Source of the DNA: Eubacterium sp. UBA3782
Lineage (GTDB): Bacteria; Bacillota; Clostridia; Lachnospirales; Lachnospiraceae
Length of the DNA stretch: 64,000 nucleotides
Direction of reading: 5' to 3'
NCBI GenBank assembly: GCA_002368795.1
Contig: DFFG01000003.1
Location: forward strand, 11,910 to 75,909
Made by a program: the position numbers and the translations under genes. The first letter of the stretch is position 1, and each line of letters begins with the position of its first letter. The notes beneath the pieces were generated by a model. That model searched no databases, was not told the DNA's origin, and was given only the letters and a program-made list of their open reading frames with translations. Below are positions 26,477-35,241 of this stretch, piece after piece.

Positions 26477-27100
26477 ATGAGTGACACAACAATGACCACA
26501 AGAGCAGCGGGAAAAACAGGCAACATCCGGTATATCGCCGTGACCGGCCTTCTGGCGGCAGCAGCCTATGTGCTGATGCTGATCGAGATTCCGGTCCCCA
26601 TGCTGATGCCAAGCTTCATCAAATTTGACCTGTCTGATCTGCCCGCGCTGATAGGCGCCTTTGCCATGGGACCGCTGTGCGGCGTTCTGGTCGAGCTGAT
26701 CAAGAACCTGCTCCATGTTCTGGTGACCCAGAGCTTTGGTGTGGGAGAGATCTCCAACTTCTTGCTGGGCGCAGTCTTCGCAGGGACGGCGGGAATGGTC
26801 TACCGGCTGAATCGGACAAAGAAGGGAGCCGTTGCAGGTGCCTTCATCGGCGCTCTGGTCATGGCCCTGATCTCGCTTCCGTCAAACTACTTTATTGTGT
26901 ATCCGGTCTACTACAACTTCATGCCCGAGGATGTGATCCTTCAGGCTTATCAGGCCATTATCCCGTCCATGAAGAGCATCTTCCAGTGCCTGCTGTGCTT
27001 TAACGTACCCTTCACCTTTGTCAAGGGCATGATCGACGTGGTGATCACCTTCGTGATCTACAAGCACATCTCGCCGATCCTGAAAGGCACAGCCAAATAA
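26477..27100 (+). CDS. ribU: Riboflavin ECF transporter substrate-binding subunit
   Basis: The 207-residue protein has six membrane segments and the RibU pattern: IRYIAVTGLLAAAAYVLMLIEIPVPMLMPSFIKFDLSDLPALIG near the start, then GPLCGVLVELIKNLLH. It binds riboflavin outside the membrane and works with the shared ECF energising module, which is not in this window. Control by the FMN riboswitch supports the substrate. GAGAGGAGAG precedes the ATG. Confidence 0.94.
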   Translation: MSDTTMTTRAAGKTGNIRYIAVTGLLAAAAYVLMLIEIPVPMLMPSFIKFDLSDLPALIGAFAMGPLCGVLVELIKNLLHVLVTQSFGVGEISNFLLGAVFAGTAGMVYRLNRTKKGAVAGAFIGALVMALISLPSNYFIVYPVYYNFMPEDVILQAYQAIIPSMKSIFQCLLCFNVPFTFVKGMIDVVITFVIYKHISPILKGTAK

Positions 27101-27134
27101 ACAAAGAAAAAGAAACAAAACAGAACGCACAGAG

Positions 27135-27172
27135 CTGCCGCACCCTATGCCAGGGGCGGCAGTTTCTTTTTG
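27135..27172 (+). terminator. Rho-independent terminator after ribU
   Basis: CTGCCGCACCCT, loop ATGCC, AGGGGCGGCAG, then TTTCTTTTT. The stem is like the outer stems of family B repeats (CTGCCGCAC), but here the loop is short and empty, which makes it a useful reference for a terminator without an insert. Confidence 0.88.
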
Positions 27173-27224
27173 CGCGATAAGACAGGAGAGGCGTTCTTGA
27201 ATCTGCCCATTCGGCTGCGGAAAT

Positions 27225-27253
27225 TTGCACTTGAAGAAAATAAATAGTATACT
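27225..27253 (+). promoter_or_regulatory. Promoter of the ADP-sugar Nudix gene
   Basis: TTGCAC (27225-27230), 17 bases, TATACT (27248-27253), about 70 bases before the start codon. Confidence 0.6.
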
Positions 27254-27331
27254 GTCAACGTAAGTCCGGGAAGGGATAGAAGGCACCAATTTTGGCTGCA
27301 GCACAGGCTTTCCGGCGGAAAGAGAAGAAGT

Positions 27332-27952
27332 ATGGCTGATATTGAAAAAATTACGAAGCTGACCGATGGCCGGTTCCTGAACATGTATCTGGTCCAGGGG
27401 CACAACAGCAAGGGCCATCACAGCAATTATTATGTGGCCTCCCGTGCAGAACAGATCGAGGATCTCAAGATCACGACGCGCCGGAACGATCCGGACGGGG
27501 TCGTTATCTACAGCCTTTACGGACCAGAGCGGGACAAGGTGATCCTGATCCGTCAGTATCGTTATCCCATCGATGATTTTGTTTACGAAATGCCGGCAGG
27601 CCTGGTTGAAGCCGGAGAGGATTTCCATACGGCGGCCGTGCGGGAGATGCATGAGGAGACAGGCCTTATCTTTCACCCGGTCGAGGCAGATCCGATGTTT
27701 GAAGAACCCAGATTCACCACCATAGGTCTGACGGATGAGTCCTGCGCGACGGTCTACGGCTGGTCCGATGGGGAGATCAGCGATGCCTTTCTGGAGCAGA
27801 GCGAGGAGCTTTCCGTGGTCGTTGCCGACAGGGCAGAGGCAGCACGGATCCTGCGGGAGGAGAAGGTTGCCCTGATCTGCGCTTATCACCTGATGCATTT
27901 TATACACGATCAGGAGCCGTTTGCTTTTCTGGAAGAGGGGAAAAGAGACTGA
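27332..27952 (+). CDS. Nudix hydrolase, ADP-ribose pyrophosphatase-like
   Basis: The protein has 206 residues. A Nudix box begins at AGLVEAGEDFHTAAVREMHEETG (about residue 90), preceded by ILIRQYRYPIDDFVYEMPAG, the arrangement typical of ADP-ribose/ADP-sugar pyrophosphatases. It would hydrolyse ADP-ribose to AMP and ribose 5-phosphate. The N-terminal domain (LTDGRFLNMYLVQGHN) fits the dimerising beta-domain of that group. It has its own promoter, and a gap of about 200 bases separates it from trkA. Confidence 0.87.
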   Translation: MADIEKITKLTDGRFLNMYLVQGHNSKGHHSNYYVASRAEQIEDLKITTRRNDPDGVVIYSLYGPERDKVILIRQYRYPIDDFVYEMPAGLVEAGEDFHTAAVREMHEETGLIFHPVEADPMFEEPRFTTIGLTDESCATVYGWSDGEISDAFLEQSEELSVVVADRAEAARILREEKVALICAYHLMHFIHDQEPFAFLEEGKRD

Positions 27953-28017
27953 CCGGCATGGCGTTCCTGGCAGGCAGGAGATGAGAAGCAGAGGCCGTGC
28001 ATAGGAAAAGCCCGGAC

Positions 28018-28114
28018 CTGGCAGATGACATCACGCCGGGATCTGGCAAATGGCGCATGACGGAGCCTGGCAGATGGCTCTGGCCTTGAGATAATTAGCC
28101 ATAAGTGGTATAAT
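28018..28114 (+). promoter_or_regulatory. trkA promoter preceded by three direct repeats
   Basis: TTGAGA (28086-28091), 17 bases and TATAAT (28109-28114) form the promoter. Directly upstream CTGGCARATGRC occurs three times (28018, 28043, 28067) at steps of 25 and 24 bp. A looser match starts near 27967. The regular spacing next to the -35 suggests sites for a regulator. Confidence 0.55.
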
Positions 28115-28155
28115 ATTTTGTCGAATTTGTGAATACGTCCGTTAAGGAGATACAC

Positions 28156-29511
28156 ATGCAGATCATTATCATCGGCTGCGGCAAGGTCGGAAGGACCCTG
28201 ATCGCCCAGCTGTCCAAAGAAGACAACAATCTTACAGTTATCGATCACAATGCAGAGCTTGTGCGAGACGTCTCCACGATCTATGACGTCATGGGAATCG
28301 TTGGAAACGGCACCAGCTACAACGTCCTCAAGGAGGCTGATCTGGAGCATACGGATATGCTGATCGCCGTTACCCAGAGCGACGAAGTCAATCTTCTGTG
28401 CTGCGTGATCGCAAAGCAGAAGGCAAACTGCCACACAATTGCCCGTGTGCGGAATCCGATCTACTCGACCGAGCGGCATTTCCTCCGCACAGAGCTCAAG
28501 CTTTCCATGATCATCAATCCCGAGCAGGAGGCAGCCCAGGAGATCGCCCGGCTGCTGCGCAATCCGAACGCCATCGAGGTCGATACCTTTGCAAAGGAAA
28601 GGATCGATCTTCTCCGGTTCCGCGTTCCCAATGATTCGATGATGATCGGCAAGGCGCTTCGCGACCTGACACAGCAGATCAACATGAATGTTCTGGTCTG
28701 CATTGCCGAGCGGAACAACATGGTCACCATCCCCAACGGCGATTACGTGGTGGAGCAGGGCGATATCCTGACCGTGATTTCTATGCCGGATCAGGTGGAC
28801 CGGCTGTTTCGGACCATCGGTGTCAAATCGAACCGGGTCAGCAGCTGCATGGTCGTCGGCGGCGGCGAGCTCACCTACTATCTGACAGAATATCTGCTCC
28901 GCATGGGTATTGATGTCAAGATCATCGAGAACAACAGAAAGCGCTGCGAAGAACTCAACGAGATGTTCCCGGATGCGACCATCGTCTGCGGAGACGGCAG
29001 CGATCAGGAGGTCCTCAACGAGGAACGGATCGAGAACATGGATGCCTTTGTCTCCTGTACAGGCATCGATGAGGTCAATGCCATCCTTTCCATGTATGCC
29101 CAGAAAAAGGTGAAGAAGAAGGTAGTCACCAAGCTGAATCATGTGGAGTTCAACGAGGTAATCCAGAGCCTTGAGCTGGACAGTGTGATCAATCCCAAGC
29201 AGCTGACGGCCCAGCGGATCATCCGCTACGTCCGTGCGACCAGAAATGTGGTCGGCAGCAATGTGGAGACGCTGTACCGTCTGATGAATGACCGGGTCGA
29301 GGCCATCGAGTTCCTTATCAGCCCGGGATCAACGATCACCGGTATCTGCCTCAAGGATATGAAGATGAAGAACAATGTCCTGATCGCCGGTATCGTCCGG
29401 AACGGCAGGCTGATCATCCCCCGCGGCACGACGACCTTCGAGGAGAATGACTCCGTTATCGTGGTCACGACGCATCTCGGGTTCAGTGAGATCTACGATA
29501 TCCTTCGTTAA
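28156..29511 (+). CDS. trkA: Trk system potassium uptake regulatory protein TrkA
   Basis: The 451-residue cytosolic protein has two NAD-binding Rossmann (RCK-N) domains, at IIIIGCGKVGRTL and at MVVGGGELTYYL near residue 233. A TrkA-C domain follows each. It gates the TrkH channel in response to nucleotides. The start at 28156 sits behind AAGGAG; the upstream GTG in frame has none. trkH follows after 42 bases. Confidence 0.95.
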   Translation: MQIIIIGCGKVGRTLIAQLSKEDNNLTVIDHNAELVRDVSTIYDVMGIVGNGTSYNVLKEADLEHTDMLIAVTQSDEVNLLCCVIAKQKANCHTIARVRNPIYSTERHFLRTELKLSMIINPEQEAAQEIARLLRNPNAIEVDTFAKERIDLLRFRVPNDSMMIGKALRDLTQQINMNVLVCIAERNNMVTIPNGDYVVEQGDILTVISMPDQVDRLFRTIGVKSNRVSSCMVVGGGELTYYLTEYLLRMGIDVKIIENNRKRCEELNEMFPDATIVCGDGSDQEVLNEERIENMDAFVSCTGIDEVNAILSMYAQKKVKKKVVTKLNHVEFNEVIQSLELDSVINPKQLTAQRIIRYVRATRNVVGSNVETLYRLMNDRVEAIEFLISPGSTITGICLKDMKMKNNVLIAGIVRNGRLIIPRGTTTFEENDSVIVVTTHLGFSEIYDILR

Positions 29512-29553
29512 TCCATTCTATTTGAAAAACTGTTTTGGAAAGGCAATCTGGCC

Positions 29554-30996
29554 GTGAATTACAGAGTTGTAGGTTTTATATTGGCATGGGTGTTCCGTGT
29601 CGTGGGCATGCTGATGCTTTTGCCCTGTCTGATCGCCCTGGTCTACCGGGAGAGTGAGGGCTGGATCTATCTGCTCCTTGCCCTGATCGCGCTGGCAGCA
29701 GGCAGTCTTATGTCTATGTGGAAGCCAAAGAACATGGCGATCTATCAGAAGGAAGGCTATATCGCCGTCGGACTGTCCTGGCTGCTGATGGGTGCATACG
29801 GTGCCATCCCATTTGTCCTGACGGGGGAGATCCCCTTCTATATCGATGCGCTCTTTGAGATCGTCTCCGGCTTTACCACCACCGGATCCTCCATCCTGAC
29901 GGATGTGGAAGCCCTGTCCCATGTGTCACTGTTCTGGAGAAGTTTCTCCCACTGGATCGGCGGCATGGGTGTTCTGGTCTTCATTCTGATGATGATCCCC
30001 TCCGGAAACGGCGGATCTCACATGAATCTGATGAAAGCGGAAAGCCCGGGTCCGGATGTGTCCAAATTCGTTCCCAGAGTGCGGAATACGGCAATGATCC
30101 TTTACCGGATCTACCTGATCATGACGATCATGGAGATCGCCATTCTGCTGCTGTCGGGCATGCACTGGTTCGATACCCTGTGTCTGACCTTTGGCTCCGC
30201 CGGCACAGGTGGCTTCGGTATTCTGAACACCAGTGTCGCGTCCTACACCCCGCTTCAGCAGTGGATCATCACGATATTTATCACAGCTTTTGGCGTAAAC
30301 TTCAGCTTTTATTATCTGATCCTGACGAAGAAATACCTTGACGCCTTCCGGATGGAAGAGGTGCGTACCTATCTGCTCATCGTCCTTGCAGCAGGCCTGG
30401 TGATCATGTGGGATCTCCGCGGCATGTACCGGACCATTGAGGAGACCGCCCGGGCATCCTTTTTCCAGGTGGCCAGCATCATCACGACGACCGGTTTTTC
30501 TACGGTTGATTTCAACCAGTGGCCGGCAGTCTCAAAGACGGTTCTGGTCGCACTGATGGTCATCGGAGCCTGTGCGGGCAGTACTGGCGGCGGAGTAAAG
30601 GTAAGCCGTGTTATCATCGTGTTTAAATCCATCAAAGAGGAGCTTCACACCCTGGTCCATCCCAGAAGTGTGCGGCACCTGCGTATGGACGGCCACGTGA
30701 TCCCGGAAAAAACGGTGCGCTCGACTTACGTATTCTTTATCACGTATTTCCTGATTTTTGCCCTGTCGATCCTGTTGATCAGCTTCAACGGATTTTCCTT
30801 CGAGACGAATTTCACCGCGGTATGCGCGACGCTGAACAACATTGGTCCTGGACTTGATATGGTCGGCCCCGCCGCCAACTTCAGCCTTTTCCATCCCCTG
30901 GCAAAGGTCGTCCTGATCTTCGATATGCTGGCCGGCCGCCTGGAGCTGCTGCCCATGCTGATCGTCTTTTACCCGGGCGCATGGAAAAAGCATTAG
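29554..30996 (+). CDS. trkH: Trk/Ktr potassium transporter membrane subunit
   Basis: The 480-residue protein has the four-fold membrane-pore-membrane plan of TrkH/KtrB. The four selectivity filters can be seen as SGFTTTGSSI, FGSAGTGGFGI, TTTGFSTVDF and GACAGSTGGGVK. It takes up K+, gated by the TrkA protein encoded just before. The start is a GTG at 29554 with a modest GGAAAGG upstream. It may continue into hisC, 48 bases on. Confidence 0.95.
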   Translation: MNYRVVGFILAWVFRVVGMLMLLPCLIALVYRESEGWIYLLLALIALAAGSLMSMWKPKNMAIYQKEGYIAVGLSWLLMGAYGAIPFVLTGEIPFYIDALFEIVSGFTTTGSSILTDVEALSHVSLFWRSFSHWIGGMGVLVFILMMIPSGNGGSHMNLMKAESPGPDVSKFVPRVRNTAMILYRIYLIMTIMEIAILLLSGMHWFDTLCLTFGSAGTGGFGILNTSVASYTPLQQWIITIFITAFGVNFSFYYLILTKKYLDAFRMEEVRTYLLIVLAAGLVIMWDLRGMYRTIEETARASFFQVASIITTTGFSTVDFNQWPAVSKTVLVALMVIGACAGSTGGGVKVSRVIIVFKSIKEELHTLVHPRSVRHLRMDGHVIPEKTVRSTYVFFITYFLIFALSILLISFNGFSFETNFTAVCATLNNIGPGLDMVGPAANFSLFHPLAKVVLIFDMLAGRLELLPMLIVFYPGAWKKH

Positions 30997-31044
30997 ACAA
31001 AAAGAAGCAAAGCAATACACCAGGCAGTCATGGAGGTAGTAAGG

Positions 31045-32103
31045 ATGGCCGACTGGAGAGATAATGTAAGGCGCGTCGTGCCCTATGTGGCAGGAGAGCA
31101 GCCAAACTGGCCGGACATGGTCAAGCTGAATACAAATGAAAACCCCTACCCGCCTGCACCTGGGGCGGCAGAGGTGCTGAAAAACATGAATACGGAGCAG
31201 ATGCGTCTGTATCCGGATCCCACAGCCGGTGATCTGGTGAAGGCCATCGCGGCGTACTACGGCGTCGATCCGGAGCAGGTCTTTGTGGGCGTCGGCTCAG
31301 ATGATGTCATCGCCATGGCCTTTATGACCTTCTTCAATTCTGACAAGCCGATCCTGTTTCCGGACATCAGCTATTCCTTCTACGAGGTCTGGGCTGACTG
31401 CTTCCGGATCCCATACCGGCAGGTGCCGCTGGATGCAGATTTCAAGCTGCAGCCGGCAGACTATTCTGCAGAAAACGGAGGCATCATCTTCCCAAATCCC
31501 AATGCCCCCACCGGCATCGCCCTGGAGCCGGATGCCGTGGAATCAATCGTCCGCAGCAATCCCGGTTCGGTCGTCATCGTAGATGAGGCCTATGTGGATT
31601 TTGGAACGGCATCCGCCCTTCCTCTTCTGGAGAAATATGACAATCTCCTGGTCGTACAGACCTTCTCGAAATCACGGTCCATGGCCGGCATGCGGATCGG
31701 TTTTGCCATCGGCAGCCGTGAGCTGATCGCCTGTATGCAGGACGTCAAGTACTCCGTCAATTCCTACACAATGAACCGGCCGTCGATCCTGATGGGAAAG
31801 GCCGTGATGGAGGATGAGGCATACTTCAGGGAGACCTGTAAAAAGATCATCCAGACCCGCGAGTGGGCAAAGGAAGAACTGGAAAAGCTTGGCTTTACGC
31901 TCACGGATTCCAAAACAAATTTCCTGTTCGCGTCCCACAGAAGCGTCCCTGCAAAGAAGCTCTTCCAGATGCTGAGAGAGAAGCACATCTTTGTCCGGTA
32001 CTTCGACCGGCCGCGGATCGACAATTATCTGAGGATCACCATCGGCACAAAAGAAGAGATGGAGATCCTGCTGGCGGCCCTCCGCACATATCTGAACAAA
32101 TAA
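31045..32103 (+). CDS. hisC: Histidinol-phosphate aminotransferase
   Basis: This is a 352-residue class I/II PLP aminotransferase. Motifs are KLNTNENPYPP (substrate side), FPNPNAPTG, VDEAYVDF and the PLP lysine in FSKSRSMAGMRIG near residue 208. It fits HisC, which transfers an amino group in histidine synthesis; a broader aromatic or propylamine aminotransferase is possible. GGAGGTAG precedes the ATG at 31045. No other his genes are nearby. Confidence 0.85.
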   Translation: MADWRDNVRRVVPYVAGEQPNWPDMVKLNTNENPYPPAPGAAEVLKNMNTEQMRLYPDPTAGDLVKAIAAYYGVDPEQVFVGVGSDDVIAMAFMTFFNSDKPILFPDISYSFYEVWADCFRIPYRQVPLDADFKLQPADYSAENGGIIFPNPNAPTGIALEPDAVESIVRSNPGSVVIVDEAYVDFGTASALPLLEKYDNLLVVQTFSKSRSMAGMRIGFAIGSRELIACMQDVKYSVNSYTMNRPSILMGKAVMEDEAYFRETCKKIIQTREWAKEELEKLGFTLTDSKTNFLFASHRSVPAKKLFQMLREKHIFVRYFDRPRIDNYLRITIGTKEEMEILLAALRTYLNK

Positions 32104-32106
32104 AAG

Positions 32107-32292
32107 CAGGGGCTGCCGCACCACGAAGAGAAAAGCGTGCATAAACATTCTGAAGGGAACATCCGCAGTGCCGGTACTTGGAGGAATCCTTTTTTAGGAG
32201 TCTGACGTAGTACCGCTGCACTTTGGACAGAGCGGGAGCGTTTCCCGAAAGAATATTTATGCACGTTATACTTCGCGGTGCGGCAGCCCCTG
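32107..32292 (-). repeat. Structured repeat family B, copy B1 (inverted)
   Basis: The 186-bp element lies between convergent hisC and the mutarotase-like gene. A 22-bp outer stem (CAGGGGCTGCCGCACC...) has one mismatch. Inside, GCGTGCATAAACATTCT pairs with a mate ending in ATTTATGCACG. The family core is read on the minus strand, GGTACTACGTC and then GGATTCCTCCAAGTACC, so this copy is inverted relative to B2-B4. Confidence 0.85.
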
Positions 32293-32358
32293 ATTCATTT
32301 TCATGGATTGCGAGCTGTCGGATACGTTTTATGCTGCTGTGCAGCAGGTCTGCCGGAC

Positions 32359-33009
32359 CTAGTTGTGGTGGCCGATGCGGACGATGTGGCTGTGGCGCAG
32401 GCCGGTGATCCAGTCAACGTCATCGGTGAACCAGCTCATGATCTCCAGCATGCGCTTTTCCCATGCGATGGAGCTCTCCTTGTCCGCCTCTGTCGGCTCA
32501 GTCTCCATGGTCACGTCGATCTCGTCATAGCCAAAGATATATTCGCCGGCATTCCAGATGGAGAAGTTGCTGTCGGGACCAACAGTGATCTTGTCTCCGC
32601 GGGCCTCAACAAGAGCGTCGTGGCGGCGTTTGTATTCTTCCTGTGCACCGGGGATCAGCTTTGTGGCAAAGACACGATGGCGGATCAGCTCCTTGTTAGG
32701 ACGGACGATGCCGAAATCCTGGTACATCAGGCGCATCTCTTCCATGGGAGAGGAGATCCATTCAAAGGTATCCCCCATGCGTTCCACCAGATGGGTATAT
32801 TCTTCCTTCTGGGCGGCGGAAGGACGCGGAGTAAAAATATCATCTTCATAATAGCCAAAGACCAGGTCGTCGATCTGCCACAGGCTGAAATTGGAAAACT
32901 CCAGGTCGTCCATCAGATGAGTCAGATCGTTCCAGATCTTTCCGAGACCGGAACGGAAATCGTTGAATTTGCCGGGCTTGATCTTGAGCGCAAAGGCATG
33001 TCTTTCCAT
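32359..33009 (-). CDS. Tandem L-rhamnose mutarotase-like (DUF718) protein
   Basis: The 216-residue protein is two copies of the roughly 100-residue RhaM/DUF718 fold. The first repeat has AFALKIKPGKFNDFRSGLGK and FSLWQIDDLVFGYYE. The second has VFATKLIPGAQEEYKRRHDA and FSIWNAGEYIFGYDE. The second keeps the Tyr-x(3)-His pattern (EYKRRHD) linked to catalysis in RhaM; the first has lost the His. RhaM interconverts rhamnose anomers. No rhamnose genes are near, so the sugar is uncertain. AAAGGA precedes the start codon. Confidence 0.8.
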   Translation of the reverse strand: MERHAFALKIKPGKFNDFRSGLGKIWNDLTHLMDDLEFSNFSLWQIDDLVFGYYEDDIFTPRPSAAQKEEYTHLVERMGDTFEWISSPMEEMRLMYQDFGIVRPNKELIRHRVFATKLIPGAQEEYKRRHDALVEARGDKITVGPDSNFSIWNAGEYIFGYDEIDVTMETEPTEADKESSIAWEKRMLEIMSWFTDDVDWITGLRHSHIVRIGHHN

Positions 33010-33281
33010 AGCGTTAATCCTTTCTTCCTCAGCAGATATGAAAAAGATCAGAGAGCTTTTCGAGTGCCGGCATCCGGCAGGAAGCCGCTGATCATATGCC
33101 TATTATACTGCCCGCAGACCGGGGAAATCAAGGAGATATGGCCTCTTTCCACTGATGGCGGGAGATGATATACTAAGATGACGGCACAGATGTTCCCACC
33201 TTCCGGGAAACGCAGAAATGGCTGTGTGCCGGCCGTATGACCGGCCGAAAAGAATGAAACAAACAGAAAGCAGAAATAAAA

Positions 33282-34172
33282 ATGGATAATGAACTGAAAT
33301 TTGCGATCCTGATCGACGCAGATAATGTGACCGATAAATATATCAAGATTATATTGGAGGAGACCGCGAACTATGGCATCGCGACCTACAAGCGGATCTA
33401 CGGCGACTGGACCAGCACCAGGATGAAGTCCTGGAAGCCGGTGCTTCTGGATAATTCGATCATACCGATCCAGCAGTACAGCTACACCACGGGAAAGAAT
33501 GCGACGGATTCGGCGATGATCATCGATGCGATGGATATCCTGTATTCCAATACGGTGGACGGGTTCTGCATCGTATCTTCCGACAGCGATTTTACCCGCC
33601 TTGTCGCCCGTCTGAGGGAGGACGGCAAGCAGGTCATCGGCATGGGCGAGAGCAAGACGCCGCAGCCCTTTGTTTCGGCCTGCAACCAGTTTAAATACCT
33701 GGACATGCTCTACGAGCAGAGGCAGCAGGAGGCAGCCGAGGAGGCAGCGGCAGAGGAAGCGGCGGCAGCGGCAGCAGCGGCGGAGGAAGCAAAGACCACC
33801 ACCCGCCGGACTTCAAAGAAGAAGACGGCCGCGTCAACGGCAAAGACAAAGGAACAGAAGGAAAAGGAGCAGAAGGAGAAGAAGGAGCTGGAAAAGAAGC
33901 GGCAGAAGGACCTGAACCGTGTCAGGAACACTCTGAATGCAACCATCGAAAAGTTCTCTGACGAGGATGGATGGATCTTCTCCGGAAAGCTGGGTGACCA
34001 GCTGGCCAAGCGTATGCCGGAATTTGATGTCCGGAACTTTGGCTTCAACAAATTCACCTCCTTTATCAAGTCTCTGGGAACCTATGAGTTTACTTCCAGG
34101 AACGATTCCAACGGACAGAAACAGATCTACTTCCGCCTGAAGACAAAGGGTGACAAGGGCGAACAGAAATAA
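33282..34172 (+). CDS. NYN domain (LabA/DUF88) protein with OST-HTH domain
   Basis: The protein has 296 residues. The N-terminal part (1-145) is a PIN-like NYN nuclease domain with the acidic residues in AILIDADNV, NATDSAMIIDAMD and IVSSDSDFTRLVARLR. An Ala/Glu and then Lys/Glu-rich low-complexity linker (about 148-215) follows. The C-terminal 70 residues (FSGKLGDQLAKRMPEFDVRNFG) fit an OST-HTH/LOTUS RNA-binding domain. A role as an RNA-processing endonuclease is likely but not shown. The linker DNA is a GCN/GAG triplet-like run that may vary in length. It precedes dapF by 13 bases. Confidence 0.85.
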   Translation: MDNELKFAILIDADNVTDKYIKIILEETANYGIATYKRIYGDWTSTRMKSWKPVLLDNSIIPIQQYSYTTGKNATDSAMIIDAMDILYSNTVDGFCIVSSDSDFTRLVARLREDGKQVIGMGESKTPQPFVSACNQFKYLDMLYEQRQQEAAEEAAAEEAAAAAAAAEEAKTTTRRTSKKKTAASTAKTKEQKEKEQKEKKELEKKRQKDLNRVRNTLNATIEKFSDEDGWIFSGKLGDQLAKRMPEFDVRNFGFNKFTSFIKSLGTYEFTSRNDSNGQKQIYFRLKTKGDKGEQK

Positions 34173-34185
34173 GGAAATACGAAAT

Positions 34186-35025
34186 ATGAAATTTACCAAG
34201 ATGCAGGGCTGCGGAAATGACTATGTCTATGTGAACTGTTTTGAGGAGACGGTGGAGGATCCGGCAGCTGCCGCGATCCGTGTGAGCGACCGCCACTTCG
34301 GCATTGGCTCAGACGGGCTGATCCTGCTCAAACCCTCAGATATCGCCGACTGCGAGATGGATATGTACAATCTGGACGGCTCCAGAGGCGCGATGTGCGG
34401 AAACGGGATCCGCTGTGTGGCCAAGCTGGCCTACGACAGCGGCTGCGTCAGAAAGGAGCGGATGTCCATCGCCACGATGAGCGGGATCAAGATCATCGAT
34501 CTGACCGTCGAAAATGGCCGGGCGGTGGCAGCCCGGGTAAATATGGGTGCGCCGATTCTCGAGCCGGAGAAGATCCCCGTGCTGACAGAAGGCCGGACAG
34601 CGATCAATGTGCCGATCACGGTAGATGACAAAGAATACCGTTTTACCGGTGTATCGATGGGCAATCCCCATGCCGTGATCTTTATGGACGGGATCCGCGC
34701 ATTAAAGCTGGAGGAGTTCGGCCCGAAATTCGAATGCCACCCGCTGTTCCCGGACCGGGTCAATACAGAGTTCATTGAGGTCGTGGACAGACACACCCTC
34801 AATATGCGGGTATGGGAAAGGGGCTCAGGAGAGACCCTTGCCTGCGGCACCGGCGCCTGCGCAGCTGCCGTTGCGGCCATACTGAACGGAAAAGTCGATG
34901 GAGACTGCCCGGTGAAGGTCCGCCTGCTCGGCGGCGAGCTGACGATCGAGTGGGACCGCAGCGAAAATACGGTCTACATGACCGGACCGGCAGTCACAGT
35001 CTTCACCGGAGAGATCGAACTGTAA
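34186..35025 (+). CDS. dapF: Diaminopimelate epimerase
   Basis: This 279-residue enzyme converts LL- to meso-diaminopimelate for lysine and peptidoglycan. The two catalytic cysteines are in MCGNGIRC (near residue 72) and ACGTGACA (near residue 221). MQGCGNDYVYV is the N-terminal signature. The ATG at 34186 is chosen because the family starts MKFTKMQG; the earlier ATG at 34150 overlaps the upstream gene. It is probably co-transcribed with the NYN gene. Confidence 0.95.
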   Translation: MKFTKMQGCGNDYVYVNCFEETVEDPAAAAIRVSDRHFGIGSDGLILLKPSDIADCEMDMYNLDGSRGAMCGNGIRCVAKLAYDSGCVRKERMSIATMSGIKIIDLTVENGRAVAARVNMGAPILEPEKIPVLTEGRTAINVPITVDDKEYRFTGVSMGNPHAVIFMDGIRALKLEEFGPKFECHPLFPDRVNTEFIEVVDRHTLNMRVWERGSGETLACGTGACAAAVAAILNGKVDGDCPVKVRLLGGELTIEWDRSENTVYMTGPAVTVFTGEIEL

Positions 35026-35060
35026 AGGCAGCCGCATATAAGGGCAGTATGCCCCAAAAA

Positions 35061-35240
35061 AAGGAGCTGCCGCACGGAAAATAAGATGGGCATAAATATT
35101 CTTACGGGAAACGCTCTCGCTCTGTCCTCGTGCAGCGGTACTACGTCGGAATCCTAAAAAGGATTCCTCCAAGTACCGGCACTGCGGATGTTCCCTTCAG
35201 AATGTTTATGCCCTCTCTCGTTTCCGTGCGGCAGCCCCTT
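35061..35240 (+). repeat. Structured repeat family B, copy B2
   Basis: The 180-bp element lies between convergent dapF and the rhodanese-TtcA gene, ending next to the latter's stop codon. The outer stem is AAGGAGCTGCCGCACGGAAA with one mismatch to its partner. The core includes CAGCGGTACTACGTC, a perfect GGAATCC/GGATTCC tip and TCCAAGTACC. The final CCCCTTTT can serve as a terminator T-run for the plus strand. Confidence 0.87.
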
Positions 35241-35241
35241 T

